This document shows positions 23,520 through 32,305 of a stretch of DNA of 64,000 nt, one piece after another. Source of the stretch: Mesorhizobium loti (lineage in GTDB: Bacteria > Pseudomonadota > Alphaproteobacteria > Rhizobiales > Rhizobiaceae); the NCBI RefSeq assembly GCF_003148495.1, contig NZ_QGGH01000010.1:62001-126000 (forward strand). Direction: 5' to 3'. A model generated the notes under the pieces. The model was not told where the DNA came from. It worked only from the letters and a program-made list of their open reading frames with translations, and searched no databases. Numbering within the stretch: the stretch's first letter is position 1; each line of letters starts with the position of its first letter. The translations under genes were made by a program, and so were the position numbers.

Positions 23520-24845
23520 CTATTCCGCGGCGATCAGGCTCTCTTCCAGAACACCTTCCGGCTTTGGCCCGCCATAGGCCCAGTCGAGCAGTTTTATCGT
23601 GTGCACCACCGGCATCTTCGCGGCCGAGGCGATCTGCGTGATGCAGCCGATGTTGCCGGTGGCAACGATCGACGCACCCGTCGCCTCGATGTTTTTCACC
23701 TTGCGATCGCGCAGCTTGGCCGAAATCTCGGACTGCAGGATGTTGTAGGTGCCGGCGGAGCCGCAGCACAGATGACCTTCGCGCGGCTCGCGCACGATGA
23801 AACCGGCCTTTGCCAGCAGCTCCTTTGGCTGGCGGGTGATCTTCTGGCCGTGCTGCATCGAACAGGCCGAGTGATAGGCGACCACCGTGCCCGGCTTGCG
23901 CACCGGTTCGGGCAGATCGAGGCCAGCCAAGTACTCAGTAATGTCTTTGGCCAGCGCCGAGACACGCGCGGCCTTGTCGGCATAGGCCGGATCCAGCCGC
24001 AGCATGAAGCCATAGTCCTTGATCGTCGTGCCGCAGCCGGACGCGGTGATGACGATGGCATCGAGCCCACCCTGTTCGATGGCGCGTGTCCAGGCGTCGA
24101 CATTTTGTCTGGCTGAGGCAAGCGCGGCTTGCTCCCGCCCCATATGGTGAACCAGGGCGCCGCAACAGCCCTCGCCCGGCGGTACCACGACCTCGACGCC
24201 GAGCCGTGTCAGCAGCGAAATCGTCGTGTCGTTGATGGCGGGATCGAGCACCGATTGCGCGCAGCCGGTGAGGATGGCGACGCGGCCCTTTTTCGCCCCC
24301 TGCCCGGCATGGATGCCAGGTGAAGCCATCGGTGAGGCTGTGGGGATCGATGCCGGCGCGAGTTTGAGCATTGCGCTGAGCGGTTTCAGTGCCGGGACTT
24401 TTTCGAACAGGCCGATGAGCGGCTTGCCCAGCTTCGCCAGTTTCAGCGCGACGCGAAAACGCTGGGGATAGGGCAGCACGAAGGCCAGCATGGTGCGGGT
24501 CAGGCGGTCGAGCAACGGCCGCTTGTAGGTCCCCTGGATATGGGCGCGGGCATGGTCGACCAGATGCATGTAATTGACGCCCGACGGGCAGGTGGTCATG
24601 CAGGCGAGGCACGACAGGCACCGATCGATATGGGTGACGATCTCCTTGTCGGCCGGACGGCCGTTCTCCAGCATGTCCTTGATCAGGTAGATGCGCCCGC
24701 GCGGTGAATCGAGCTCGTTGCCCAGTGTCACATAGGTCGGGCACGTCGCGGTGCAGAAGCCGCAATGCACGCATTTGCGCAGGATCTTTTCCGACTCCGC
24801 GACATGCGGATCGGCAAGTTGAGCAAGCGAAAAATTGGTCTGCAT
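23520..24845 (-). CDS. glcF: Glycolate oxidase iron-sulfur subunit
   Basis: 441 residues from the ATG at 24845. Two 4Fe-4S motifs: Cys25, 28, 31, 35 (CVHCGFCTATCP) and Cys76, 79, 82, 86 (CLSCLACMTTCP). Two CCG domains follow (GEGCCGALVHHMG and EGHLCCGSAGTYN). It passes electrons from the flavin subunits GlcD and GlcE to the respiratory chain at the membrane. Last gene of the leftward glcD-glcE-glcF operon, 11 bp after glcE. Confidence 0.93.
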   Translation of the reverse strand: MQTNFSLAQLADPHVAESEKILRKCVHCGFCTATCPTYVTLGNELDSPRGRIYLIKDMLENGRPADKEIVTHIDRCLSCLACMTTCPSGVNYMHLVDHARAHIQGTYKRPLLDRLTRTMLAFVLPYPQRFRVALKLAKLGKPLIGLFEKVPALKPLSAMLKLAPASIPTASPMASPGIHAGQGAKKGRVAILTGCAQSVLDPAINDTTISLLTRLGVEVVVPPGEGCCGALVHHMGREQAALASARQNVDAWTRAIEQGGLDAIVITASGCGTTIKDYGFMLRLDPAYADKAARVSALAKDITEYLAGLDLPEPVRKPGTVVAYHSACSMQHGQKITRQPKELLAKAGFIVREPREGHLCCGSAGTYNILQSEISAKLRDRKVKNIEATGASIVATGNIGCITQIASAAKMPVVHTIKLLDWAYGGPKPEGVLEESLIAAE

Positions 24846-24856
24846 CGCGTTGGATC

Positions 24857-26062
24857 CTAAGCCATTCGACCGGGATTGAGGATGTTCTTGGGGTCGAATT
24901 CCTGCTTCAGGCGCTCGCTGAGTGCTGCCAGTGCGGGCGGCTGCGGCTCGAACACGGGCAAGGCGGCGCGATGCGAGGGTGCCGCGCGCACCAGCGTCGC
25001 ATGGCCGCCGCCATGTTTCCTCAACAGCCCGCGCAGCAGAGCGGCTTCCGGGTCGCCCTCTTCCATGCGCAGCCACACAAGCCCGCCCTGCCAGTCATAG
25101 AAGGCGCTGACGGCGGCCTGCATGCGCAGCGTCAGGACCATCTGGTGGCCCTCTCCCGGCGTCATCGAAACGCGCCAGACCGGTTTCTCGCTGTTGTCGG
25201 CGAAGGGCCTGCAATCGCGCACATCGCGCCAGATCAGCCGCGAGGCTTCGCCGGCAATCTCCTCCAGCGGCCCGGCCTTGCCGAGCAGCGTTTTCAGCGC
25301 GGCGATGCGATAGGCGACCGACGGGCCGAAGCCCTCGACACGCAGCAGCGTGGCGGCATCGTTGCCGAGACTGCCGCCGGCGACGCGCGCGGCGATCCGC
25401 TCCGGCAGATGGGCGGCACTCGACACTTCAGCACTCGAACCGAGCGCCATGGCCATGGCGGCGGCAGCCGCGTCGTCGAGCAGGCCACGGATGGCAAGCG
25501 TGACTTCGGTCTCGGCGGCGGGCAACACCTTGAAGGTGACGTCGGTGAGCACGGCCAGCGTGCCCCAGCTGTTGGCCATCAGCTTGGACATGTCATAGCC
25601 GGTGACGTTCTTGACCACGCGGCCGCCGGACTTGAAGGCCTCGCCACGCCCGGACACCACATTGATGCCGAGGATATGGTCGCGCGCAGCACCCGCCTTC
25701 AACCGGCGCGGGCCGGAGAGGTTCGCGGCGAGCACGCCGCCGATCGTGCCTTTTCCCGGCTCGCCGCCGAGCAGCGGGCCGTAGTCCATCGGTTCGAAGG
25801 CGAGTTGCTGGCCGTTTTCCGCCAGCAGCTTCTCGATGTCGGCCAGCGACGTGCCTGATTTGGCCGACAGCACCAGTTCGGCCGGTTCGTAGAGCGTGAC
25901 GCCAGAGAGCCTCGACAGGTCGAGCGTGTGTTCGGTCTGCAACGGCCGGCCGATGCCGCGCTTGGAACCGTGGCCGAGGATTTCGAGCGGCGATTCTTCC
26001 GCCACAGCCCAGGCGACGGTGGACAGGACTTCTTCCGACGTGGTTGGAGTGAAGGTGGTCAT
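24857..26062 (-). CDS. glcE: Glycolate oxidase FAD-binding subunit GlcE
   Basis: 401 residues. An FAD_binding_4 domain covers the N-terminal half (LEILGHGSKRGIGRP, then GKGTIGGVLAANLSGPRRLK and SGGRVVKNVTGYDMSKLMAN). Compared with GlcD the C-terminal FAD-oxidase domain is reduced, as usual in GlcE, ending EFDPKNILNPGRMA. Together with GlcD and GlcF it oxidises glycolate to glyoxylate. 66 bp separate it from glcD upstream. Confidence 0.92.
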   Translation of the reverse strand: MTTFTPTTSEEVLSTVAWAVAEESPLEILGHGSKRGIGRPLQTEHTLDLSRLSGVTLYEPAELVLSAKSGTSLADIEKLLAENGQQLAFEPMDYGPLLGGEPGKGTIGGVLAANLSGPRRLKAGAARDHILGINVVSGRGEAFKSGGRVVKNVTGYDMSKLMANSWGTLAVLTDVTFKVLPAAETEVTLAIRGLLDDAAAAAMAMALGSSAEVSSAAHLPERIAARVAGGSLGNDAATLLRVEGFGPSVAYRIAALKTLLGKAGPLEEIAGEASRLIWRDVRDCRPFADNSEKPVWRVSMTPGEGHQMVLTLRMQAAVSAFYDWQGGLVWLRMEEGDPEAALLRGLLRKHGGGHATLVRAAPSHRAALPVFEPQPPALAALSERLKQEFDPKNILNPGRMA

Positions 26063-26128
26063 GGTCGACCCCTGTTCCTCGCCCAGCGAAGCGGGGAAGA
26101 GGAACCTTCATTCTGAGGCGCCATCATC

Positions 26129-27625
26129 TCAAAACCTCGGAATGTCCGGAAACGGCAGCTTGCCGCCGGAAATGTGCATGCGGCCGAGTTCGGCGCAGCG
26201 GCGCAGCTGCGGGAACACTTTTCCCGGGTTGAGCAGATGGTTGGGATCGAAGGCGCATTTGACGCGCATCTGCTGGTCGAGGTCGACCTGGGTGAACATT
26301 TCCGGCATCAGGTCACGTTTTTCCACGCCCACCCCGTGTTCGCCGGTGAGCACACCGCCAACCTTGACGCAAAGCCGCAATATGTCGGCGCCAAAGCTTT
26401 CGGCCTTGTCGAGTTCGCCCGGCACATTGGCGTCGTAGAGGATCAGCGGATGCAGATTGCCGTCGCCGGCATGAAAGACATTGGCGACGCCGAGGCCGTA
26501 TTTCTCCGACAGCTCGCGCATGCCGGCCAGCACACGCGGCAGTTCCTTGCGCGGGATGGTGCCATCCATGCAGTAATAATCGGGAGAGATGCGGCCGACC
26601 GCCGGGAATGCCGCCTTGCGGCCGGCCCAGAAGCTCAGCCGCTCCTGCTCCGACTGCGATATGCGGCAGGTGGTCGAGCCGTTCTTGTAGGCGATGGCCT
26701 CGACAAGGCCGATCAGATGATCGACCTCGACCCCCGGCCCGTCGAGTTCGACGATCAGCAGCGCCTCGACATCGAGGGGATAGCCGGCATGGACGAAATC
26801 TTCCGCCGCGTGGATCGCCGGTCGATCCATCATCTCCATGCCGCCCGGAATGATGCCGGCGCCGATGATGTCGGCGACGCACTGGCCGCCCTGCTCGCTG
26901 GTAGGAAAGCCGATCAGCAGCGCACGTGCCGTCTCCGGCTTCTTCAGGATGCGCACGGTGACCTCGGTGACGACGCCGAGCAGACCTTCCGAGCCGGTCA
27001 TGACGCCGAGCAGGTCATAACCTTCCGCATCGAGATGGCTGCCGCCGAGCCGCACCACCTCGCCGCTCATCAACACCATCTCGATACCGAGCACATTGTT
27101 GGCGGTGAGGCCATATTTCAGGCAGTGCACGCCGCCGGAATTCTCCGCGACATTGCCGCCGATCGAGCAGGCGATCTGGGAGGATGGATCGGGGGCGTAG
27201 TAGAAGCCCTCCTGCTCGACGGCGGTGGTGATGCCGAGATTGGTGACGCCCGGCTGCGCGACGACGGTGCGATTGGGAAAATCGATCGCAAGGATGCGGT
27301 TGAAGCGGCTCATGACCAGCAGCACCGCGTCCTCGAGCGGCAGCGCGCCGCCCGACAGCGAGGTGCCGGAGCCGCGCGGCACGACGCGGATGTTGCGCTC
27401 GTTGCAGTACTTCAGCACGCGCGAAACCTGCGCCACCGTTTGCGGCAAAACGACAACGAGCGGCAGCTGCCGATAGGCGGTCAGGCCATCGCTCTCGAAA
27501 GCGCGCATGGAATTGGCGGCGTCGACGACGCCCTCGCCCGGCACGATGATGCGCATGTCGGCGACGATCTCGTCGCGCCGGCGCATCGTGGCGTCGTCTG
27601 GTTTCGGCATGGCTAGGCCGGACAT
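26129..27625 (-). CDS. glcD: Glycolate oxidase subunit GlcD (FAD-linked)
   Basis: 498 residues from the ATG at 27625. FAD_binding_4 domain: IRVVPRGSGTSLSGGALPLE, then YAPDPSSQIACSIGGNVAEN and SGGVHCLKYGLTANNV. The FAD-oxidase C-domain carries IFHAGDGNLHPLILYD-type residues (VFHAGDGNLHPLILYD) and GVLTGEHGVGVEKRDLM, ending DPNHLLNPGKVFP. Catalytic flavin subunit for glycolate (possibly D-lactate) oxidation. First gene of the operon; a candidate GntR operator lies 21-43 bases upstream. Confidence 0.94.
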   Translation of the reverse strand: MSGLAMPKPDDATMRRRDEIVADMRIIVPGEGVVDAANSMRAFESDGLTAYRQLPLVVVLPQTVAQVSRVLKYCNERNIRVVPRGSGTSLSGGALPLEDAVLLVMSRFNRILAIDFPNRTVVAQPGVTNLGITTAVEQEGFYYAPDPSSQIACSIGGNVAENSGGVHCLKYGLTANNVLGIEMVLMSGEVVRLGGSHLDAEGYDLLGVMTGSEGLLGVVTEVTVRILKKPETARALLIGFPTSEQGGQCVADIIGAGIIPGGMEMMDRPAIHAAEDFVHAGYPLDVEALLIVELDGPGVEVDHLIGLVEAIAYKNGSTTCRISQSEQERLSFWAGRKAAFPAVGRISPDYYCMDGTIPRKELPRVLAGMRELSEKYGLGVANVFHAGDGNLHPLILYDANVPGELDKAESFGADILRLCVKVGGVLTGEHGVGVEKRDLMPEMFTQVDLDQQMRVKCAFDPNHLLNPGKVFPQLRRCAELGRMHISGGKLPFPDIPRF

Positions 27626-27645
27626 CAACAGCCTCGTTTCGCTTG

Positions 27646-27668
27646 ACTGGTCAAAATCTTTTACCAGT
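27646..27668. promoter_or_regulatory. Candidate GntR/FadR operator upstream of glcD
   Basis: ACTGGT (27646-27651) and ACCAGT (27663-27668) form an inverted repeat with 11 bases between. The left arm extends to ACTGGTCAAA, whose reverse complement TTTGACCAGT recurs exactly at 29240-29249 upstream of the GntR gene. FadR-type GntR proteins bind TGGT...ACCA-type sites. The link to the regulator at 29303 is inferred. Confidence 0.5.
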
Positions 27669-27771
27669 GAAGCGCGTCGGTTGCAAATCCTGCCTCGGTG
27701 GGGAAACCAGCCTCATGGTCGAGACAGGCTTCCGCAGCGGCAATCTGCCGCTGCCTCGTCTGCCTGTTCTG

Positions 27772-29094
27772 CTATTCGCCCGCCAGCTTGCCGGGTTCGG
27801 AATGCATCCGCCGCACGCGACGCACGCCCCACCAGACCAGCAGGATGGCGACCGGCACCGAAGCGGCGGTGATGACCTCCGGTGCGAAGGCATGGCCGAA
27901 GATCGAGGCGCCCTTGGCGACATAGCCGATGAGGCCGACGACGTAATAGGAGACGGCGGCGACCGAGAGGCCTTCGACAGTCTGCTGCAGGCGCAATTGC
28001 AGGCGGGCGCGGTTGTTCATCGAGGCGAGCAGGTCGCGGTTCTGCTTCTCGACCTCGACATCGACCCAGGTGCGCAGCAGCGTCGTGGCGCGGGTCAGTT
28101 TTCGCGAGAGATTGGCTTGCCGCTCCTCGACCGAGCGGCAGGTGCGCATGGCGGGTGCTACGCGACGCTGCAAAAAACCACCCCAGGTGTCGTAGCCGGG
28201 CACGGCTTCTTCCTCGAGCGCTTCCAGCCGCTCGACGACAATGCCGTCATAGGCGCGGCTGGCGCCAAAGCGATAGAGGCTCGACGCCGCGTCCGCCTCC
28301 AACTCCGCGGCAAGCTCGGTCAGGTCGGCCAGCAAGGTCTGACTGTCGCGGGTCTCAGTGACTTTCATCTCCAGCGTGGTTTGCGCCAGCCGGTCCTCGA
28401 TGCGGCGAGCGCGGCCGGACAAGTTCAGGGCCAGCGGCAGGCCGAGCATGGCCAACGTGCGGTAGGTTTCGATGTCGATCAGCCGTTGCGATAGCGCGCC
28501 GGTGCGCGCCGGGGTCAGGCCGCGATCGAGCACCAGCATGCGCGTCATGCCGTCGCCATCCTGGCGGAAATCGGTGACGATGGCGGCGTTGCCGCGCTCG
28601 ACCAGCGAGTAGCACAGGCTGGTTGGATCGAAGCCGGCGATCAGCCGCTCGCTCGCTTGCGTCCACTTGCGAATTTCGAGCCGGATGCCGGAGATGACTG
28701 TTCCCGGGGGAGAAAACCCGTTGCCGAAGGGCGAATCCTCCTGCGTCCTGCCGCTTTCGGAGAGCGGCCCTTCCCACAGATAGGTCGAGAATTCGGTGTG
28801 CCGCTCCCAGCGCAGCGAGCCCTTGCCCCATTTCATAGCGTGGTGGCGAGCCTGGCGGTCGGGTGCGGCGATGCCGAGGCGTCGCGACAGTTCGGAAAGC
28901 ACGGCCATGTCGACGCCGGAGCCGCCCTCGGTCATAAAGGCGAGTTGCACCAGGACGCGCGGCTTTTCGATCAGCGGATGCGGCCGGGCATGGACCTCGC
29001 CGAGCGCGCCGGGCCGGCCCTCATGCGCGGGAAATCCCATGACGCTGCCCTTGGCGCGCGGCTGGAATTCGAGATTGGACGGGTCGTCTGACAC
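27772..29094 (-). CDS. DUF3422 family membrane-anchored protein
   Basis: 440 residues from a GTG at 29094 with GGGGGA seven bases upstream; a start at 29166 would add 24 residues. The long soluble part has LGEVHARPHPLIEKPRVLVQ near the start, a family hallmark, and helical segments (VEERQANLSRKLTRATTLLR). Two membrane helices close the protein: AAVSYYVVGLIGYVAKGASI and VITAASVPVAILLVWWGVRR, so the N-terminal domain is anchored to the inner membrane. The layout resembles an egg-shell lysozyme-free CorA-like topology, but function is unknown. Its neighbours are glycolate and lactate oxidation genes and it is divergent from their likely regulator. Confidence 0.8.
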   Translation of the reverse strand: MSDDPSNLEFQPRAKGSVMGFPAHEGRPGALGEVHARPHPLIEKPRVLVQLAFMTEGGSGVDMAVLSELSRRLGIAAPDRQARHHAMKWGKGSLRWERHTEFSTYLWEGPLSESGRTQEDSPFGNGFSPPGTVISGIRLEIRKWTQASERLIAGFDPTSLCYSLVERGNAAIVTDFRQDGDGMTRMLVLDRGLTPARTGALSQRLIDIETYRTLAMLGLPLALNLSGRARRIEDRLAQTTLEMKVTETRDSQTLLADLTELAAELEADAASSLYRFGASRAYDGIVVERLEALEEEAVPGYDTWGGFLQRRVAPAMRTCRSVEERQANLSRKLTRATTLLRTWVDVEVEKQNRDLLASMNNRARLQLRLQQTVEGLSVAAVSYYVVGLIGYVAKGASIFGHAFAPEVITAASVPVAILLVWWGVRRVRRMHSEPGKLAGE

Positions 29095-29223
29095 GGCTTG
29101 TCCCCCGGGTTTCTTTGAACCCTCTTGCACTCGCGTCCCTCTAGAGCCAATGGCCGGATGACGCAAACAGCAAAGTTAGCCGAAGATGATATGACGCCAG
29201 GCGGCAAATTCGACACGCTTCGG

Positions 29224-29252
29224 CCAATTGGATAAATAATTTGACCAGTTGG
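29224..29252. promoter_or_regulatory. Candidate GntR operator between DUF3422 and gntR genes
   Basis: CCAATTGG (29224-29231) and CCAGTTGG (29245-29252) are near-identical elements 21 bp apart around an AT-rich core (ATAAATAATTT). TTTGACCAGT (29240-29249) matches the glcD-upstream element in reverse complement. Likely autoregulatory site of the GntR protein at 29303. It also argues against the upstream TTG (29249) as start codon. Confidence 0.45.
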
Positions 29253-29302
29253 CGACGCAGGCTTTATCCTGCGCCCCACCGGTTCACCTTCCAGGCATCG
29301 AG

Positions 29303-30106
29303 TTGAGCGATATTTTTTCCAGGATCGAGCATTCGCGCACCGCCGACGAGGTGGTGCAGCAGATCGAGAGCCTCATCCTCGAAGGCGTGCTGCGCACCGG
29401 CGACCGGTTGCCGGGCGAGCGCGAGCTTGCACGCCAGTTCGACGTGTCGCGGCCGATCCTGCGCTACGCACTGAAGGCGCTCGAAGGGCGCGGCCTTTTG
29501 ACGACGAGGCCGGGTGGTGGCACGCATGTCGCCGATGTCATAGGCCAGCTGTTCACCAAGCCGGTGACGGACCTGATCTCGATGCACCGCAAGGCTGTGA
29601 CCGACTATCTGGAATACCGCCGCGAGATCGAAGGGGTGGCGGCTGAATACGCTGCGCGGCGCGCCACGTCAGACGACATGGCGCTGCTCGACAAGATCAT
29701 GGCACGCATGGACGATGCGCACCGGACCGGCGACTTCGATGACGAGGCTGAAATCGACGTCGAGTTCCATCATGCGATCTGCGAATGCGCGCACAACATC
29801 ATCCTTTTGCACACGCTGCGCTCCTGCTATCGGCTGTTGTCGGAAGGCGTGTTCCAGAACCGGCTCTTGGTGTTCACCGTGCCCGGCGCGCGCGAGGCGC
29901 TGCTTGCGCAGCACCGGGCAATCCATGCGGCAGTCAAAGCCGGCGACCCGGCCGCTGCCCGGCAAGCGGCGATGGACCACATCACCTATGTCGAACGGTC
30001 GATGGCTGAGGCCGAGCGCAGCGGCGACTGGCAGCGCGTCTCGCGACTGAGGCTGAAACAGCGCGTCGATGCCACCGATACCGAACCTGCACGCAAACGC
30101 TCCTAG
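29303..30106 (+). CDS. GntR/FadR-family regulator, GlcC/LldR-like
   Basis: 267 residues from the TTG at 29303 (read as Met, then SDIFSRIEHSRTADEV); an alternative TTG at 29249 would overlap the candidate operator. Winged helix residues about 12-75: IESLILEGVLRTGDRLPGER and ELARQFDVSRPILRYALKAL, then TRPGGGTHV. The FCD ligand domain follows, with the metal-type residues EIDVEFHHAICECAHN and a later His in LLAQHRAIHAA. FCD members GlcC and LldR sense glycolate and lactate. It lies 19 bp before lldD and is divergent from DUF3422, and probably controls lldD and perhaps glcDEF. Confidence 0.87.
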   Translation: MSDIFSRIEHSRTADEVVQQIESLILEGVLRTGDRLPGERELARQFDVSRPILRYALKALEGRGLLTTRPGGGTHVADVIGQLFTKPVTDLISMHRKAVTDYLEYRREIEGVAAEYAARRATSDDMALLDKIMARMDDAHRTGDFDDEAEIDVEFHHAICECAHNIILLHTLRSCYRLLSEGVFQNRLLVFTVPGAREALLAQHRAIHAAVKAGDPAAARQAAMDHITYVERSMAEAERSGDWQRVSRLRLKQRVDATDTEPARKRS

Positions 30107-30125
30107 CTATCGAAACGGGAAGCCC

Positions 30126-31262
30126 ATGAGCCAAATCCTGACCATCGCCGACCTCAAGGACCTCGCGCGCCGGCGCGTGCCGAAGATGTTCTTCGACTAT
30201 GCCGATTCCGGCGCCTGGACCGAAAGCACCTACCGGGCCAATGAAGAGGATTTCCAGAAGATCAAGTTCCGCCAGCGCGTGCTGGTCGACATGAGCAACC
30301 GTTCGCTGGAATCGACCATGATCGGCGAAAAGGTGGCAATGCCGGTGGCGCTGGCCCCGACCGGCCTGACCGGCATGCAGCATGCCGATGGCGAGATGCT
30401 GGCGGCGCAGGCAGCGGAAGAATTCGGCGTGCCGTTCACCTTGTCGACGATGAGCATCTGCTCGATCGAGGATGTCGCCTCGGTAACCACGAAGCCGTTC
30501 TGGTTCCAGCTCTATGTGTTGCGCGACAAGGATTTCGTGATCAATCTGATCGACCGGGCGAAGGCGGCGAAATGCTCCGCTTTGGTGCTGACGCTCGACC
30601 TGCAGATTCTCGGCCAGCGGCACAAGGATGTCCGTAACGGCTTGTCGGCGCCGCCCAAGATGACGTTGGCCAACATTGCCAACATCGCCATGCGCCCGCG
30701 TTGGTGGATGGGCATGGCCGGCACGAAGCGCCGCACCTTCCGCAACATTGTCGGTCATGCCAAGGGTGTCGGCGACGTCTCATCTCTGGGTTCATGGACG
30801 AACGAGCAGTTCGATCCGCATCTGTCGTGGAAGGATGTCGCCTGGATCAAGGAGCGCTGGGGCGGCAAGCTGATCCTGAAAGGTATTCTCGACAAGGAGG
30901 ACGCGCTGATGGCGGCCAAGACCGGCGCCGACGCGATCGTTGTTTCCAACCATGGCGGGCGCCAGCTCGACGGCGCATCGTCGTCGATCATGGCGCTGGA
31001 AGAAATAGCCGACGCTGTCGGTGACAGGATCGAAGTGCACATGGATGGCGGCATCCGCTCCGGCCAGGATGTGCTGAAGGCGCTCTGCCTCGGCGCCAAG
31101 GGCACCTATATCGGCCGGCCATTTCTTTACGGGCTGGGTGCGCTCGGCAAGGAAGGGGTTACCAAGGCGTTGGAAATCATCCGCAAGGAGATGGACATCA
31201 CGCTGGCGCTGTGCGGAAAGCGTCTGGTCACCGACATGGGCAAGGACCAGCTCCGGCGCTAA
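30126..31262 (+). CDS. lldD: FMN-dependent L-lactate dehydrogenase / alpha-hydroxy-acid oxidase
   Basis: 378 residues, the LldD length. FMN and substrate residues are visible: ALAPTGLTGMQHADGE, LQLYV-like FQLYVLRD, LTLDLQILGQRHKD, Lys252 in LILKGI, the catalytic base His276 and Arg279 in VSNHGGRQLDG, and the phosphate loop MDGGIRSGQDVLKAL. It oxidises L-lactate (or a similar 2-hydroxy acid) to the keto acid, feeding electrons to quinone. Co-transcribed with the GntR gene. A broader 2-hydroxy-acid substrate is possible. Confidence 0.92.
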   Translation: MSQILTIADLKDLARRRVPKMFFDYADSGAWTESTYRANEEDFQKIKFRQRVLVDMSNRSLESTMIGEKVAMPVALAPTGLTGMQHADGEMLAAQAAEEFGVPFTLSTMSICSIEDVASVTTKPFWFQLYVLRDKDFVINLIDRAKAAKCSALVLTLDLQILGQRHKDVRNGLSAPPKMTLANIANIAMRPRWWMGMAGTKRRTFRNIVGHAKGVGDVSSLGSWTNEQFDPHLSWKDVAWIKERWGGKLILKGILDKEDALMAAKTGADAIVVSNHGGRQLDGASSSIMALEEIADAVGDRIEVHMDGGIRSGQDVLKALCLGAKGTYIGRPFLYGLGALGKEGVTKALEIIRKEMDITLALCGKRLVTDMGKDQLRR

Positions 31263-31298
31263 GTCCCGTGACCGCCTGACCACGGAGACAACGGAAAA

Positions 31299-32108
31299 TT
31301 GGCAGAACCCGGCATCCATTTTCTCGACGCGCATGGGCCGGAAGGTGTGCGTCTTTACGCCATTGGCGACGTCCACGGCCGGCTCGACCTGCTGGTCGCC
31401 ATGCATCAGCGCATCAAGGCCGAGATCGAGCAGGAAGCGCCTGCCGACTGGCGCGTCATCCATCTTGGCGACTATGTCGACCGCGGGCCGGACTCAAAGG
31501 GCGTCATCGATTTCCTGATCGAAGCGCGAGAGCGCGACCCGCGCCATCTGATGCTGGCCGGCAACCACGACATCGGCTTTCTCGATTTTCTCAAGACCCC
31601 CGACCCGGACGGGCTTTTCATCCGGTTTGGCGGCATCCAGACGGCGCAGTCCTACGGCGTGGCGATCAGTGAAGGCACCAGCGCGTGGTTCGGCAAGGCC
31701 GAGTCCGCCGTGCGCAAAGGACATCAGGCCCTGGTCGAGGCCGTGCCGCAAAGCCACATCGACTTCCTGCGGTCGCTGCCATTTTCGGTGACACTGGGCG
31801 ACTTTTTCTTCTGCCATGCCGGCATCCGGCCCGGCATCGCGCTGGAAAGGCAAAACCCGCAGGATCTGATCTGGATCCGTGACGTCTTCCACAACCACCC
31901 CGGCCTTTATCCGAAGATCGTGGTGCACGGCCACACGCCGGTGCCGGAGGCGGAAGTGATGGCCAACCGCGTGAATGTCGACACGCTCGCCTGGCAATCC
32001 GGCATGCTGAGCGCGCTCGTCGTCGACGGGCCGGACAAACGCATCCTGACACTGACGATCAAGGAGCCTGGGACGATCAAGGAACCCGGAACGATAAAAG
32101 AGGCCTGA
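31299..32108 (+). CDS. Calcineurin-like metallophosphoesterase (serine/threonine phosphatase type)
   Basis: 269 residues from a TTG at 31299. The metallophosphatase signature blocks appear in order: AIGDVHGRLDLL, HLGDYVDRGPDSKG, LMLAGNHDIGFLDF and KIVVHGHTPVPEAE. This is the PrpE/ApaH-like group that hydrolyses phosphoprotein or dinucleoside polyphosphates. The last residues are a short tandem repeat, TIKEPG TIKEPG TIKEA, made by an 18-bp repeat. It lies 36 bp after lldD; a functional link is not evident. Confidence 0.85.
   Translation: MAEPGIHFLDAHGPEGVRLYAIGDVHGRLDLLVAMHQRIKAEIEQEAPADWRVIHLGDYVDRGPDSKGVIDFLIEARERDPRHLMLAGNHDIGFLDFLKTPDPDGLFIRFGGIQTAQSYGVAISEGTSAWFGKAESAVRKGHQALVEAVPQSHIDFLRSLPFSVTLGDFFFCHAGIRPGIALERQNPQDLIWIRDVFHNHPGLYPKIVVHGHTPVPEAEVMANRVNVDTLAWQSGMLSALVVDGPDKRILTLTIKEPGTIKEPGTIKEA
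32055..32108 (+). repeat. Three-copy 18-bp tandem repeat at 3' end of phosphoesterase gene
   Basis: Copies at 32055-32072, 32073-32090 and 32091-32108 start ACGATCAAGGA-like and encode TIKEPG, TIKEPG and TIKEA plus the stop codon. The repeat keeps frame, so copy-number change would lengthen or shorten the protein tail by six residues. Confidence 0.8.
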
Positions 32109-32164
32109 GCGCTGCGCGTCCGAGGACGCCAAAGACGCTCCGGCTCGTGGCGCAGCCCCGGCTT

Positions 32165-32305
32165 TTAGCGAAGCGAGGCGGTGACGCCGTAGCCGTCGAC
32201 GGCGTTGTGGTTGTTGGCTGCGTCGGCGGCATAAATGCCGAGGCCGCACAGCACGATGGCGGATACCATGGCAAAGGACAGAAGCGCTGCTTTCACGGAC
32301 GTCAT
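32165..32305 (-). CDS. Small exported or membrane protein, hypothetical
   Basis: 46 residues: MTSVKAALLSFAMVSAIVLC then GLGIYAADAANNHNAVDGYG and VTASLR. The N-terminus is a good signal peptide with possible cleavage after AADA, leaving a mature peptide of about 20 residues; otherwise it is a single membrane helix. Third codon positions are mostly G or C, as in real genes here. The strand is opposite to the phosphoesterase, and 287 bp without other genes lie upstream. Family not recognised. Confidence 0.55.
   Translation of the reverse strand: MTSVKAALLSFAMVSAIVLCGLGIYAADAANNHNAVDGYGVTASLR

Noticed and set aside
26174..27616. A 480-codon rightward frame opposite glcD, and a similar 474-codon leftward frame at 35134-36558 opposite gshA
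   Set aside because: Both are antisense shadows of strongly identified enzymes, with His/Arg/Asp-rich translations typical of reverse-strand reading.
27734..27754. Perfect hairpin GCAGCGGCA/TGCCGCTGC between DUF3422 and glcD genes
   Set aside because: No T-run on either strand, so not called a terminator; it may still form in the DUF3422 3' end.
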